A stretch of DNA of 64,000 bases. Source: Berberis thunbergii. Lineage: Eukaryota > Streptophyta > Magnoliopsida > Ranunculales > Berberidaceae. Shown piece after piece: positions 1 to 12,059 of this stretch. The stretch spans positions 1 through 64,000 of the forward strand of contig QNQO01010689.1 of assembly GCA_003290165.1 (NCBI GenBank), in the 5' to 3' direction. Each line of letters starts with the position of its first letter. Positions within the stretch are counted from its first letter, which is position 1. Under the pieces are notes generated by a model. The model did no database searches. It had not been told where the DNA came from and saw only the letters and a program-made list of their open reading frames with translations. Both the position numbers and the translations under genes were made by a program.

Positions 1-253
1 ATGAGGTGTTTCCTTTCTTGGAAAGTGAATATATTTAGAGTAGTAGTTTGGGAATTTACAACTTCATTTACTGGGTTTAGCTACTTGGATGGTTTAAGCT
101 ATTCTAAGATTAGAATGTATATGCTGGAAAGCTTTAATTTTTGTCCTTAGAGACTCTTCAGTAATGTCGAAATATTGAGATTTGTTCATGTTCAGAATAT
201 ACAATTCAAATATGTTATGAGCAAGGAGAAAGAAAATTTACGATACAAAAGTT

Positions 254-500
254 GAAATTAGAAGGGGTCAGATTAGCTAGTGAATGGGCGATGGCGAATG
301 GGTACACGAAGATTGTAGTTATAATGATAGCAAAGACATTGAGGAAACAATCTATGGCAGAAACGAGCATTTATCATGGCAACAAAAAGTTACTTGGCAG
401 CATCATCTGGAACACAAACTAGTGTATTTTGAATGTTTCAAAGCAGTCCACATTAGAAGAAATATGAACCTTACAGCTCATCGACTGGTTGTATCAGTCT
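254..500 (+). pseudogene. RNase H-like (RVT_3) fragment, frameshifted
   Basis: In the frame starting near 255, a stretch reads LEGVRLASEWAMANGYTKIV. This resembles the middle of the plant RNase H-like domain found at the end of L1-type LINE polyproteins and in related host proteins. The end of the domain (VHIRRNMNLTAHRL, like the usual V-REXN-AH-LA motif) lies in another frame at about 448-493. A frameshift therefore separates the two parts. No upstream reverse transcriptase is visible at the window edge, so this is an isolated or truncated relic. The family match is from memory of the motif and no search was run. Confidence 0.55.
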
Positions 501-509
501 ATGTTAGTA

Positions 510-1727
510 GTAGTAGTAATAGTAATAATAATAATAATGATAATTTAGATATGAGTTGTACTTTGAACCTGAATGGTTTTTATTTTTAATGCAATATCGT
601 TTTCGTTAAAAAAAATAATAAATAAATAAATAATGTAAAGCCTTGCATGTCCAATGGGCTTAATCTTTTGAACCTCGGTTAGACCTCAACAAGCTAGACC
701 TTGCTCTCGTAGGATCTAATGAGGGTCTAGAATTGACGTCCAATAACTTAAACCTGTTGTATCGTTCAGTTCAGGTGGAACAAGGATCGAACCAATAACA
801 TTACATGAAGGTAGACTGCAGGTTCTAAACAGAAATCACACTAAATAAATATTTCAATTAAAAAAAAAAAACATAAACAATTTGAAGCTGAACCTAATTA
901 GTAATTGTTATTGAGGCAGGCAGTTCACATTTTCAAATTGAAACTTAAATACTCTTATCAGGCCTAGGCCTAGAACTGAGATCACTTATCCTAATTGAGT
1001 GATCTTTTAGTTTTGTTTCTTTTCCTTTAATCTTTTGCTGAGACAAATTTGTTTGAGTTTTGAGGTTACAACATAGCCAGCAATTTTAGGAAACTTGAGA
1101 TGCCTTAATAACACACTTTAAGTGTTCAATGAAAAGCAATAGAAGATAAGAAGAGGGAGGTGGCGGAAATTTTCAAAAGGTTTAAATATTAGTCATGAAA
1201 AACACATGTATGTCCTGTCCTAAGGATCTCTAATTCCATACCATCCTTTGTAATTTTCAAACTTCCAAAATGTGTTGGTCAGGCTTGAGGATGCAAATTT
1301 TATACGAAGTTGGCAGCCATGAGGCTTCCTCACCCCCTTCTTTTTTTTTTCAGAATCCCTTGAGATAGATGCCACTTTCACATTGGAGACACTAATTTAC
1401 GAGAAATCCGGCTTAGTTAGACTTAGAACATTTATTTATTTATTTATTTATTCATTGTGATATTTTTTTAGTGCAGCATTAACAAAACATTCTTTAAAAT
1501 GAAGATGCATTTCTTAAACAGCCGATGACAATTGCATTGTGGGATATATAATTATCAAAAGACTGGAAATAAATATTACATAGTTTTGTGTATAGATAGA
1601 GAACTCAATTACTCACCAAATGTGTATATCTGTGTATGGATCATACATCCCAATTAACTCTCAACAAACCCAAATCAACTCTCTACTACGATTAACCTAA
1701 GAATGGTTGCTGAAACCCATTGTTTGA
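510..1727. other. Intergenic, no gene seen
   Basis: AT-rich sequence with only short random ORFs. A short TTTA tandem tract lies at about 1430-1452 and several A or T homopolymers occur. The right part probably holds the 3' untranslated region of the minus-strand PAR1 gene. Confidence 0.5.
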
Positions 1728-2904
1728 TTAATCGTCTGAGGAGGGCTCAGGAGCAGGTGCCCCGGCTGACCACGATTCATCATCGCTTGACACTGGGGCA
1801 GATGCATCATCTTCACTGTAGGAAGGACTAGTTGCGTACCATGATCCTGTTCTGGATGTGGGACCCTCAGCGTCGCTTGATACTGGACCGGGAGCCATTC
1901 CAGAGCTCAGCAGTTCGAGCATGGCACGGTGTGGGTTGGTGCGTTGTACCTCGCACAAGTTGGGCAAAAACACTCCTGCACAAGAGCATAATGTCGGTAG
2001 GAAATTAGTATCAGAAAGTTGAGAATGTTTTGGATGTATGGTGCATCCAAGTAACTTTAGGTTTTTTTTATTGTAACTCTTGTGAATTTGATTGGTAACT
2101 TAAAGTTAGCAGTAACTTTCGTATGCACATTATATATTGGTAACTTTATATATATTGGTAACTTTGGTCATATATTAGTAAGTTGATGCACATTGGGTGA
2201 TAATTTTTTATGGATGTACCATACATCAAAATTTGTATATGTACCAAATTAAGCATTGCTCTTTTTATAAAGTGTGGATCAGAAAAACAAAATTCCTTTT
2301 TTCGTCAACAAATTATCAAAATTTTATATTTTTCTGAAAAGAAATATCATTTATTCAACTTTGTTTATCTGAAAGGTGTTGATGACCAATTCAATGAACA
2401 ATATAAACCAAAAAAGTCTTACCTTCCCCAGCAGCCAGATTGAAGTAAAGGTCAACAATGTTGGGGCAGTTATTGAAACAAGAAGATCCACAAAGCTTGG
2501 CAGTGAAAGCTGGTTCCATGAGAGAGTCAGATGAAATGCCAACAGCTTTTCTATCAAGCCCGCATGCGCTCACACATTCATCACTCTCGATCCATTCATT
2601 CATCCTGTCGACTATCACCTCAGATGTCCTGCATTGATACTCCGTCTTTCCATTAGTCTCATAATTCTCAAGCAAACATCGCTTCCCTGAGGATGCTATG
2701 GCAAATGCGCATAGATCTTGTGGCAATCTTTCACATACAAGCTCACCTATGTAACAAAACAATAACAAAAAGTTATAAAACAATATATGTATATATTACC
2801 GATAAAATTTGTGACTAATGGTATCACTAAGTACCTAGAGTGCCTTGGAAGAAAAGCCCAAGAGAAAGGAAGAGAGGCAGATGCATATTAATGAAGGAGG
2901 CCAT
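1728..2904 (-). CDS. PAR1: PAR1 family secreted protein, three exons
   Basis: Exons read on the minus strand are 2904-2835, 2746-2423 and 1975-1728. All junctions are GT-AG and the 642-nt sum closes in frame, giving 213 residues. The start MASFINMHLPLFLSLGLFFQ is a clear signal peptide, so secretion or entry into the endomembrane system is inferred. The mature part is cysteine-rich and carries the PAR1 family signature: CAFAIASSGKRC, EYQCRTSEV, SDECVSACGLDRKAVGISSD and CPNIVDLYFNLAAGEG. The C-terminal tail is Ser/Asp/Pro-rich and low in complexity. PAR1 proteins were named for induction by photoassimilates and their biochemical role is not established. A TATA box lies about 130 bp upstream. 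No break was found, so the gene looks functional. Confidence 0.9.
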
Positions 2905-3033
2905 TAGATGAGACTGATTGAACAATTTGATTAGAGAGAATTGTCTTAGGTGTTGTTGTTGGGAGGAAGAAAGATGCAAAGAGAATGAGATGAGTGATTT
3001 GAGATGAAAGAGGAAGGCAGGAGCAATGCTAGG

Positions 3034-3041
3034 TATTTATA
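3034..3041 (-). promoter_or_regulatory. TATA box of the PAR1 gene
   Basis: TATAAATA on the minus strand, about 130 bp upstream of the PAR1 start codon. This is a normal distance for a plant promoter with a roughly 100-bp leader. Confidence 0.6.
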
Positions 3042-5167
3042 AGGTTTGTGAAATTCACATCACTTTCTCCGGCTAACCTTCAACTTAACGCGAGTCCAAT
3101 CTGTCCTATAATTAGGAAGATTTATTGGCTTTTTTAGTTTTGATTTATGTTAACAAGCGTGTCCACACGTTCCGATCTGTTTCCGTTTCTCCTTTTTTTT
3201 TTTTTTTTTTTTTTTATTATTTATTTAACTATTTTAATCTCAGAATCTTGATCCTGTCCTAGTCCTTATATTGCGGGATTGTCATATCCTTAACGATAGT
3301 TTCGTGAGTTATACTATGAAAATGTCCAATAACACGGCCAAGGATTACAAGTTTATGATCAACATTTACAAGATATTAAAGTTAAGATATAATATATATT
3401 ATGAACTAATTTGTAGTTCATATCAGTAAATGAGAAATGTACAAAGAGTTTGATTGCAAGCTATAGCTAAGTAAGACATGTGACCAATACAATTACAATA
3501 AACAAGCCATAATGGATGCCAATATATGTATTCTAATGTACGTGTATAATTTATTTCAATTATACTAATTTTGATTTTGTTACGCTCTTCAAGACTTTGA
3601 TGTTTGCTAATTTTGTATACATTATGTAACAACGATAAGACATTTTTAATTCAAGAAACATAGGAGCTAAATTAATCAAATTAATAGAGACCCCTTATTT
3701 TCAGATCTTCTTATTTGGATTATTAAGTTAGGTTGTTTATGATTCTAGTTAATACAATTCACTTTAGACCTCCCTTAATTATCTTTTAGCGCTTGTATGC
3801 AAATTTCTTTGAGATGAAACCCCTGAATATGCATGTTTGCTTCAAATGATTGAAAGAAAATTTTGGTGACTAACTCTGAAGTATAAGTTCAAAATGAGGA
3901 GGATGTTTGTTTTTGTATTTGACAAGACAATTAAAATGCATTCTGATTGCTCTATCAAGCGTTTGAAGATTAATAAAGACGTATGGGTTGTCCAATGGAT
4001 TTGAAGTATTCAATGTTTGCTGGTTAATTGTTATAAGCTACAATGAGACTTTACGCGAGGGAGTTGATCAGTCAAAATATGATCGCAAAAGTTGGGAAAA
4101 ATGAAACTTTGAAATATTCTCCTATTTGTGTGTCAATTAGTTGACGTTCAATGAGGAGCATACGAGTGGTTGGTTGGTTTTAACGTGCCGATGAAGTCGG
4201 AAAGAGCATACGAGAGATATTTGAAGAAGCGAATTGGAAGCAATGGAAGAGGTTAACTTACGATGGTCAGCAATCAATCTAGAATGTAGTAGAGTTTTTT
4301 CCACGTACATTGGTTTGTGAGTATTTGAATGTGCCAGCTTCGTAACTTTGGACTTTGTTATAGTTTTTTTTTTGGTCTTTTGCTTAGGAATTTAGAATTC
4401 GTAAGAGAGACATCTGCATCAAATTTAGGGGGTGCTTGCTCTCATATTTCTCTGTCCTCTTCTTCCACCATCATCATATTTGAAGGCTAAAAAATTTGTT
4501 ACATGTTTCTTTAGTCATTTTTTTAAAAAATATTTTTGAACAAATCCAATATTAAAAAAAAAAATAAGAGGAGCAAAATTTTACATTTTATAAGATTGTG
4601 TGTCGCAGAAAATATTGACTTAAGAAACTTGGAAAAATAAAAATAAAAATAAAAACAAAAACATATTTGTTTATCATGAAAAAATTGGATGCAAGTCTAT
4701 ATGGACCCTGTTTTTCATTGAACTTAACAAATCTCAGCCTTATATTCAACAAGTGTCCATGTGCTCAAATTCTTAACAAGTATATGTTTGCCTAGTCGTG
4801 AAATGCGTAATTTGTTTGACCGTGTCTTTTAACACTTGCCAAATAGGGTGGGTATAGCCAGTGTCATTGGACGGCATCAACTCTTGACTAATTCCCACCA
4901 AAACAAGTTGATCACTTTGAGTACTCACTGCTTGCTTAATTTCATATCAAACGACTGTCTTCCTTCGCCCGCACTCAAATGAGGAGGCAAGTGCTGATTT
5001 TGTGTACATTATTGGGTAAGGCTGGGCGAGAATCCTGGTCTGACCTGGACCAAAATGGTTCCAACCCATTTCAAAGCGCGGTTCCAAACCGGTTCCACAA
5101 ATTCACTCCTCGATCCATCATACACCCTTCGGTTACTGTAGTATCAAGCTAATCTGATTAACTTAAC
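3042..5167. other. Intergenic, upstream of PAR1
   Basis: Contains a T23 run at 3193-3215 and AT-rich sequence without a recognisable gene. At about 5010-5100 there is a stretch rich in TGGTTCCAAACC-type repeats. Similar words recur at about 8575-8640, on the other side of the solo LTR. This suggests the LTR landed in or near an older repeat. Confidence 0.45.
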
Positions 5168-5172
5168 TCGTA

Positions 5173-8046
5173 TGTAATGACCCCCAATTTTGACAAATGA
5201 TAATGTTTAGGACATATTTATTTTGAGATTGGGTGTATCATAAATAAATAAATAAATAAACAAATAAAAGGGTGTCCATATAATTTGTGCAAACCCTAAT
5301 CTGTAGGGTTTTGCCTTTAGGTTGGTTAAATAGAGATTTGATTCTTCCAGAAAAAAAATTGTAGAAGCAAAAAGGAAAAAGGGAAATGAGAGAAAAGTAA
5401 GCAGGTGAGTTTTCTACTTCTTTCTCTTTATAAAAATTTATTAGTTTTTTTTTCCTTCTCTTTATTATAAAGATTTATTATATAATATTTGAATATAATT
5501 GAAGTCTAGTTTTTATGAGTGTGATTTTTAAAACAAAAAAAAACAATGATTGTGAGTTTTTCTCACTCTTATATTTTATTTTGTTAGATATGTATTGGTA
5601 GAATTATCGAATATTAGTAGAAGTAAGTGTTATTGATTCTCTAGTTCTCTTTAGATATATAAATCCATGAATTTCGGGTTAGATTTTAATACATAAATAA
5701 ATCTATAAATTCATGTAGTATTGTATTATAATTTTCGTGAAAAATAGTTGAATTAAAAGAGAACTAAGATTTTGTTAAATTTAGTAATAGAAAACAACTT
5801 TGCGCAGTGTAAAGTTTTGCAGTGGATCAAGATCTCCCCGTAGTCAAAATCTTTCAAATTTAATCCGTAATTTGAAAACATTCGTAGAAAAATTATAGTT
5901 TTAGTTCAAGTTCATCCAATGGTTGGATTTACCTCGAGGCAGGGAAAACCACCATTGATCAGATTGTAGAAATCTTATGATCTTTACCGAGTTTATTCCA
6001 CGATGTTATTTGAGCGTAATACAATTGAAATTGATAGTATCCCTATCATTGATATGTATTTCCTATAACATAAAAACTTGTAGATTAGAGGTATGCATGT
6101 GTAGGAGAAGAAGATGACACAAATTGAGTTGGGCTGGACTGAATAGTTAAGTCCAAGAATCTGAATAGTTGTTTGCTGGATAATGATTTCGATTGGGCTG
6201 AATAGTTTAAGCCCAAAACTGAATTGATTGGTTTAATTGAATAAGGGTATGGATTGGATTTCTAATATACTGATAGAATTAAATTGAACTATGATTACCA
6301 AATATGGATTGATTTGAGGGTATAATATACCGTTGAGAAAATCCTTTGATTGAAATGAAACTATAAGAATTGAAATGCTGATTGATTTGTGTATTCTTAT
6401 TATTCTGTGAATTGGTATTTGTATTTCGTATTGTGACTTGAACTTTGATTGTTATGCAAATTACTTTGCTAAGAAGGGAGAATTATTTTTATTGTATGGA
6501 CTTCGATCCCCACTTTATTACAAAAAGTTGATATATGAAAATGTTGATTTTCCCCAAAAATAAGGGGGGGGGGGGGGGGGGGATATTGTGATGAAATTGT
6601 TAACTATTGCCAAATGTCAAATGATATGTTTTCCTAAAACGATGGGTGAACTTGTCTTTGATTGACAAGGTGCCAATATATAAGAATTATGAGATATCTC
6701 AATAAATTACAAAAAAAAGTGATATTCCCCAAAGAACGGGTGGATTTGTTTATGATTGAAAAAAACGTCAAGCAATATGAATAAATTTGAATTTATCGCT
6801 TTAAATAACATCGAATTGAATCACTTGGAACTACCACATCTCTTTGATGTTTATGATTTCCCCTCTCTTATAGAGAAACTAAACAACCTTCGGGTTGTCT
6901 TGTAGATGTGGGGCACCTCTTTTCTATAGAGAAACTAAAATAACTTTCGGGTTAGTCTTGCGAAAAGATGGTGATTTTGAAATGCCTAAAATAGGCTTAT
7001 TATTTGTCCGTCAAAAGTGTGACGTGATCTATGCGCATTGTTAGCCCAATAGTGGCTTTTATTGTACTCATATAGTTAGGGGTATCCGGTGATGCATGCA
7101 TGTATGTGATGTGTCCCTACTTGGGCATGAATGACAGAGAAATCCTCGTTTATATGAAAGAGGCATACGGGCATGTATGTTCGGCACGGAAGTGGTGCGA
7201 ATGTGGTATAGTCTAAGTGATCAATTCATTATAAACGGATAACTTGGTTAAAATAAATAATTTATTGATAAATTTGAGTAAATAGAATAATACAATTATT
7301 GTTTTATATTCGCTTAGTGCAGGATGGCAGGTCTGCTAACATTTTCTGTAGGTCTGACTTGTCATTGTTAGTTTCCATCGGACAGGTGTATTTAAGGTAA
7401 ATAGTTACGAAAATATGTTAGAAACTGTAATTAGCTTTATACATTCGTCTCGTGGAGGAACTACCTTTTTTTTAGTTATTTTGTCGTACTATTTTTCCTG
7501 GCATGCCATGCTATTTCTCTTATTGATTTTTGGGAACAAGAATTTCACACTAGCTTAATTGCTGACCAAAGTGGGCTTTGGCTTTTTGGGTACATTCCTT
7601 TAGGAAAATAACCGACTAGCTTGTTTCAGGATTTAGTAGTTTCGGGCGAGCTTAGAGAAGTTTGTTTCGTACGTGATGAGTATTACTGGTGAGTTGCACA
7701 TTGTTTGAGAGTCTAGGTCATTTTGTTTGTTAGGTGACAGTTTAATCTTTGTAATAGAACTTGGAGTTTTTATTATTTATTTAGTGGGAGAGATACATTC
7801 ATGATTAGTTGAACTTGTCATAGTTGGTTCTACGAGATTAATATATTTTTCCTTCATATTGATGGGCTTTTTTAGATCAGTTGTTTTATTTCCCTTTAAT
7901 CTGGTAAATTGTGCATTTGATTATTTTTCGTGGATGCCAATTGTTACTTTTAGTGAATGACATTCATGTCCCAAATTTTGGGAAAAAACGGATAATCCCA
8001 TGTGAATATTAGGATTTTGTTTTTCTTGAAAATCGGGGGTGTGACA
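5173..8046. mobile_element. Solo LTR, 2,874 bp, with TSD TCGTA
   Basis: The segment begins TGTAATGACCCCCAATTTT and ends AAATCGGGGGTGTGACA. These ends form the short inverted TG...CA termini typical of plant Ty3/gypsy LTRs. It is flanked on both sides by the identical 5-bp word TCGTA (5168-5172 and 8047-8051), the expected target-site duplication. There is no primer-binding site, polypurine tract, gag or pol, and no second copy next to it, so it is a solo LTR left by recombination between two LTRs. Length and termini fit a long-LTR chromovirus such as Tekay/Del, but the lineage is inferred. It lacks coding capacity. Confidence 0.85.
6564..6582 (+). repeat. G19 homopolymer
   Basis: Nineteen consecutive G residues inside the solo LTR. 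Such runs can form G-quadruplex structures and are also prone to length errors in sequencing, so the exact count is uncertain. Confidence 0.8.
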
Positions 8047-8363
8047 TCGTAGCTTAGCTTCAAGCTCCTTCTTGGCCAATAATTCTGACTGACTCTTTTT
8101 GGGCCACTTCTCCAATCCACCCAACAAAACCCTATTCTCCTCTATGCTCAACAACTCTTCTACTCTCTTATCCACCATTCCTCACACAATATCCCCGCAT
8201 ACCACCTTCCCCCTTCTGACCTGCTACTTATGCATTTGGAAATGTACTGAGAATAAAACTTGTTGGTGAATGTTGTTATTGAGGGAAACGTAGAGATGGG
8301 GAAGTGTGTTGTCAATTGGGTTTTGGGGTTTAGAGTGGGAAGATGATTGGTTATGGCGTTCAT
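8047..8363 (-). pseudogene. Decayed coding fragment cut by the solo LTR
   Basis: On the minus strand a Met at 8363 opens a Ser/Thr-rich sequence (MNAITNHLPTLNPKTQLTT onward) that resembles a plastid transit peptide. After a frame change near 8178 it is followed by a charged helical stretch, MVDKRVEELLSIEENRVLLG onward, that runs to KKELEAKLR at the LTR edge. The LTR begins exactly where this frame stops. Past the LTR the frame meets a stop within about seven codons, or possibly a splice donor (GTTAAG). I do not recognise the protein. It could be exon 1 of a dead gene or a gene scrap. Confidence 0.4.
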
Positions 8364-9421
8364 GGTTTGAGTTGCAGAGAATGTTTTAGGGGAAGATATT
8401 GAATTTGTCTAGTAGCACTAGCAATAACAGAGATTGGTTTTTCAAAGGATAGAAGATACAATTCAACCAAATGTAGTGTGTGCTTCATTTTTTCTTGCCT
8501 TGTATTCGACATTAATGTATTTTGGGCTTAGATTACCACATTTCAGAGAAAGGGAGTCTGGGCTAACCGGGAAGGCATGGTTCCATTCCGAACCATCCTG
8601 GTTCAAATTGGTTCGGAATCAATTGGTTCTGCTCAAAATATCCCTCTATTCCGGACTATTTTTATTTTTATTTTTGTCTAAACAAGACTTAAAGTTGGGT
8701 CAACTTGTGTCAAAACTAAGGATTGTGATTTCACGTAACCATATGAAATTTCATTGAATTTTTCGGTTTTCTGAAATTACAAAAAGAAAATGTGTGAAAG
8801 AAAAATTACATTTTTTCGATGATTTATTCAAAAATTCGAGGTTATTTCGTAAATTTGGGGTTTTTTTTTTGTAAATTTCGCTTTTTTCCGTAAAAATACA
8901 GAAACCAGCTACTAAATTTTACATTTTTCGAGGATTTTTTCAAAAAAATTCAAAAAAAATCGTAACTTTCGAGTTTTTTTTCTAATTATTTATTGATTTT
9001 CGAAACCACCCCCTAATTTTCTAAATATCAATTCTTCTACTTATATATAGATTTTTTAAACTACCCATTGATTTTCTAATTATAGGTATTTTGGTTTCAT
9101 TTAATGTGTTTAATACACTTATTTAGCTACATATTATTTTTTCAAATATTTAATATACCCTCGAAATTCATTACATATTTCATGTCTCCTCAAAATTCTT
9201 ACGTTTTTTTTTTTTACACACCGAAATATTTCTTAAAATCAAGAAACCAAAATTGACTCAAAAAATGAAATCACAATCTTTGATCAAAACTCAAACTTAA
9301 CTACTATTTCAAAACAATTCAACCTCTATTGACAATCTCAACACTCGTGGGGACGGTAAATATTGCAAAAATAAATATTCTTGTTGACAAAAAACTTATC
9401 TCTCTAGCACCCGAAATTCGT
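8364..9421. other. AT-rich intergenic, no gene seen
   Basis: Long T and A runs alternate with words such as AAATTTCG and TTTTTCGAGG between about 8780 and 9000, possibly old degenerate tandem repeats. The 107-codon ORF at 8434-8757 has no recognisable motif and low-complexity content. Confidence 0.4.
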
Positions 9422-9854
9422 GATTTGGATGACTTTTTGGAGGATAATGAAAAATGGTTTCGAGGCTCATTTCACACATATAATACCATAATGGAATAAT
9501 ATAAAGTGCAAACAGTCGTAAACAATTATTACCTGCAATAGTTTGAAAGGTGGACACAGAGTTCAAATGACCATAGGAGGTATTTCAAATTGAAACGAAT
9601 TTGCAAAATTGAATTTTTTTTTTTTCAAATTTCAACATAAAAAACAAGAATAGACGTCTTCCATATATCTATGACAAATGTGATTAATTTCGCCGAATAT
9701 TACTGTGACAGTACCTTAAACATGGGTTCTGTAAAAAAATTAATTAATTAATTTTATATGACTTTTTGCAATTTATGTTATTCCATTATTGTCTTATAAA
9801 TGTGAAATGAGCCTCCAAACCCTTTTTTCATCGTCCTACAAAAATCATCCAAAC
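9422..9854. repeat. Inverted repeat with about 95-bp arms
   Basis: The left arm 9422-9516 and the reverse complement of 9760-9854 align along their length by eye, sharing blocks such as GAGGCTCATTTCACA and ATAATGGAATAA. The spacer is about 243 bp. This looks like a decayed foldback or MITE element. No target-site duplication was established. Confidence 0.6.
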
Positions 9855-9947
9855 AATGGCCTTTGGGTTATTCATATACAAGGTTTTAATTTTTTTTTTG
9901 GTAAAAAATTGGAAACCTGCTAAATGGCTTACAATGATCATAGGAGG

Positions 9948-10612
9948 TGGCGATACACTGAAACGTCCTCTCTTCTACATTGTACACGTGTCATGATGAT
10001 CTCAAAGAATAGCATGCCCAAACGTCAGCTCAAACATATACGACCCAGGCAGTTTCAAGCCCGCACAGCGCAGTCTGCTAGACGGACCCAAATTACTATA
10101 GCCTGCTAAGCTCACACGTCTCACAGCCATCCCTAATACCCGTAAGATCTATTAAGGCAAATATCTCGAGATCAATTCCGAACAGGCAAGCCAACAACAT
10201 ATTGTTTCCAACTAAGAAGAAAATACCAGAGTATATGTCATACATGAAAACTTTCATCTATGGATAACACTTTGATTGAGAACTATCTCTCGCGTATTTA
10301 GGAGCACAAGTCTAACAGGAAAACTTCATTCACAACACAGCTCCTAATTAGATAAGGATCTCCACAAAGATCTTCTTCCTTAAACTACGCCACTGATGGT
10401 CTGGTCAAACTAGGACTCCAGCACTATAAATAAGAATGAGGTTGAAAAGCTAGGATATGCTACAAATTCACTATTTGCAACATTAAGCCTTCATCACATC
10501 CCTGTCTGACTTTGGCGCGAAATATCATCGGCCACCACAACGGTGGTCCATGGCTCACGTGTGTTCCTTGTGCAGGTCAAGGTCAAGCAGGGAGCGAAAA
10601 TCGACTGCATTA
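9948..10612 (+). repeat. 5' LTR of the Tat-like element
   Basis: Collinear with 15984-16621 over blocks such as CTACATTGTACA, TCATGATGATCTCAA and AAGATCTATTAAGGCAA. It ends GACTGCATTA just before the primer-binding site. The many differences from the 3' LTR indicate an old insertion. Confidence 0.75.
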
Positions 10613-10615
10613 GTT

Positions 10616-10634
10616 TGGCGCCATTTATGGGGAC
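10616..10634 (+). promoter_or_regulatory. Primer-binding site (TGGCGCC type)
   Basis: TGGCGCCATTTATGGGGAC lies four bases after the 5' LTR. Tat/RIRE2-like elements carry TGGCGCCGTCTGTGGGGA-like primer sites, so this looks like a mutated version. The priming tRNA is not certain. Confidence 0.6.
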
Positions 10635-10786
10635 GATAGAGTTCCTAACCAATCACTAGTATCATCTCTCTTTAGAATTCAAGAAGATGGCGACCACTAG
10701 ATTCCACAACAATGGAGAATAGGGGAAACATCCAACGCTCAGACTAGCGTTATACCACCACTTTCAGCAATGTCGGTGACACAAAG

Positions 10787-11700
10787 GCAGTGGCTTATGC
10801 CCATGCGCCATCAGCAACAGCGACAGACCCCGGGATGGATTTGTTGTCATCACAAATACAACTGATCGCTAAAGTAGTGGAGATTCTAATTCAGCAGAAC
10901 CCTCCACCAATCGATGGAGATCAAGAGCAGCATAGACCTCAATTTTCGGAGGACAACAGAGAGCGAGCAAAGGAGAGTCAAGCCCCTGCTAGTTTCTCAC
11001 TGGACTAGAGGTGGCAGCGTGGTCAACGCAGATTCAACTTTTAGGGTAGACATACTCGCCCAGCAGACCTCCTCCGCCGAGGGGCGCACGACCTAGACGT
11101 GTTGTATCGCCTTTCTGTTCTCCCATTCGTGGATCACATCATGAACGAGGCTCTGCCAAAGAAGTTCAGTCCTCGGCGACCCGTTTGACCACTTGCATCA
11201 TTATCAACATGTAATAGCACTAAAAAAAGGTTTTGAATTGATGATGTGCCCGACCAGTCTGAAGAAGTCAGTGCTGACATGGTTCCACAACCTCTTGCCA
11301 AAGTCAATCGACTCTCTTGGCCAAAGAATTTCTAACACACTTTGTTTGAAGCCAGCAGATCATAAAATGCCCACACTATATACTCTCCTTGATGTAGAAG
11401 TCAAACGAAACGCTAAGGGAATATGTCACGCTATTCAATAACGAGTTGACGCTCATTGACAGCTACAGTGATGATACCGCCATCACAGTTTTTACTGCGG
11501 GCCTAAGAGAATGAAAGTTTTACGGCTTCCTCACCTTGAAACCTCTTGGATATGGCATAACTCTTGAACGACACCTAGAGGTATATCACCCTGGAGAAAA
11601 TTAGAACAACAAATAAGGAAACTGAAGTAGAAAAGAAACTCTTCGTTTCAAGAGACAAAAAATAGGGGGGAAATGAAAAGACGAATAAAGGAACAATAAA
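10787..11700 (+). pseudogene. gag remnant of the Tat-like element
   Basis: The N-terminal part reads from about 10787 (MAYAHAPSATATDPGMDLL). The conserved gag core appears at 11193-11441 with MHHYQHV, CPTSLKKSVLTWFHNLLPKS and SIDSL, matching the Tat-type retrotransposon gag pattern (HYQ, FP-SLKG-ALTWFH-LP-GSI). Stops and frame changes separate the pieces, for instance just after 11008 and 11441. Further gag sequence (EYVTRFNNE-like, at about 11420-11460) is present in another frame. It is non-functional. Confidence 0.65.
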
Positions 11701-12059
11701 TCTTATAACTATGTTGGATCGAGATCCATGACCACCATCAATTCTAGCTTGTCGGACGTCCTTAATTCCATGAAAAACTGGGAAGATATGAAGTGGCCTC
11801 CCAAAGCAGCACGAAGACCCCTCCAAACGCGACAACATGTATTGCTCATACCACAATGAGGATGACCACGACACCAACGACTGCAAGAATCTAAGGTACA
11901 AGATTGAGTATTGAATTCGCAATGGCAAGCTAAAGGAATTGATGAGTTCTGAAAAAACGGCCGGACAGAATCGGAGAAGGGGAAAGGCAGTCAAAAAGAT
12001 TGAGAATGAGACTCTGTGCATAATATATGTCCTTCATGGAGTCAGATCATAAGAAGAAC

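Noticed and set aside
8434..8757. 107-codon plus ORF
   Set aside because: No motif, and it overlaps GGTTC-rich repeat sequence of the kind seen at about 5.05 kb.
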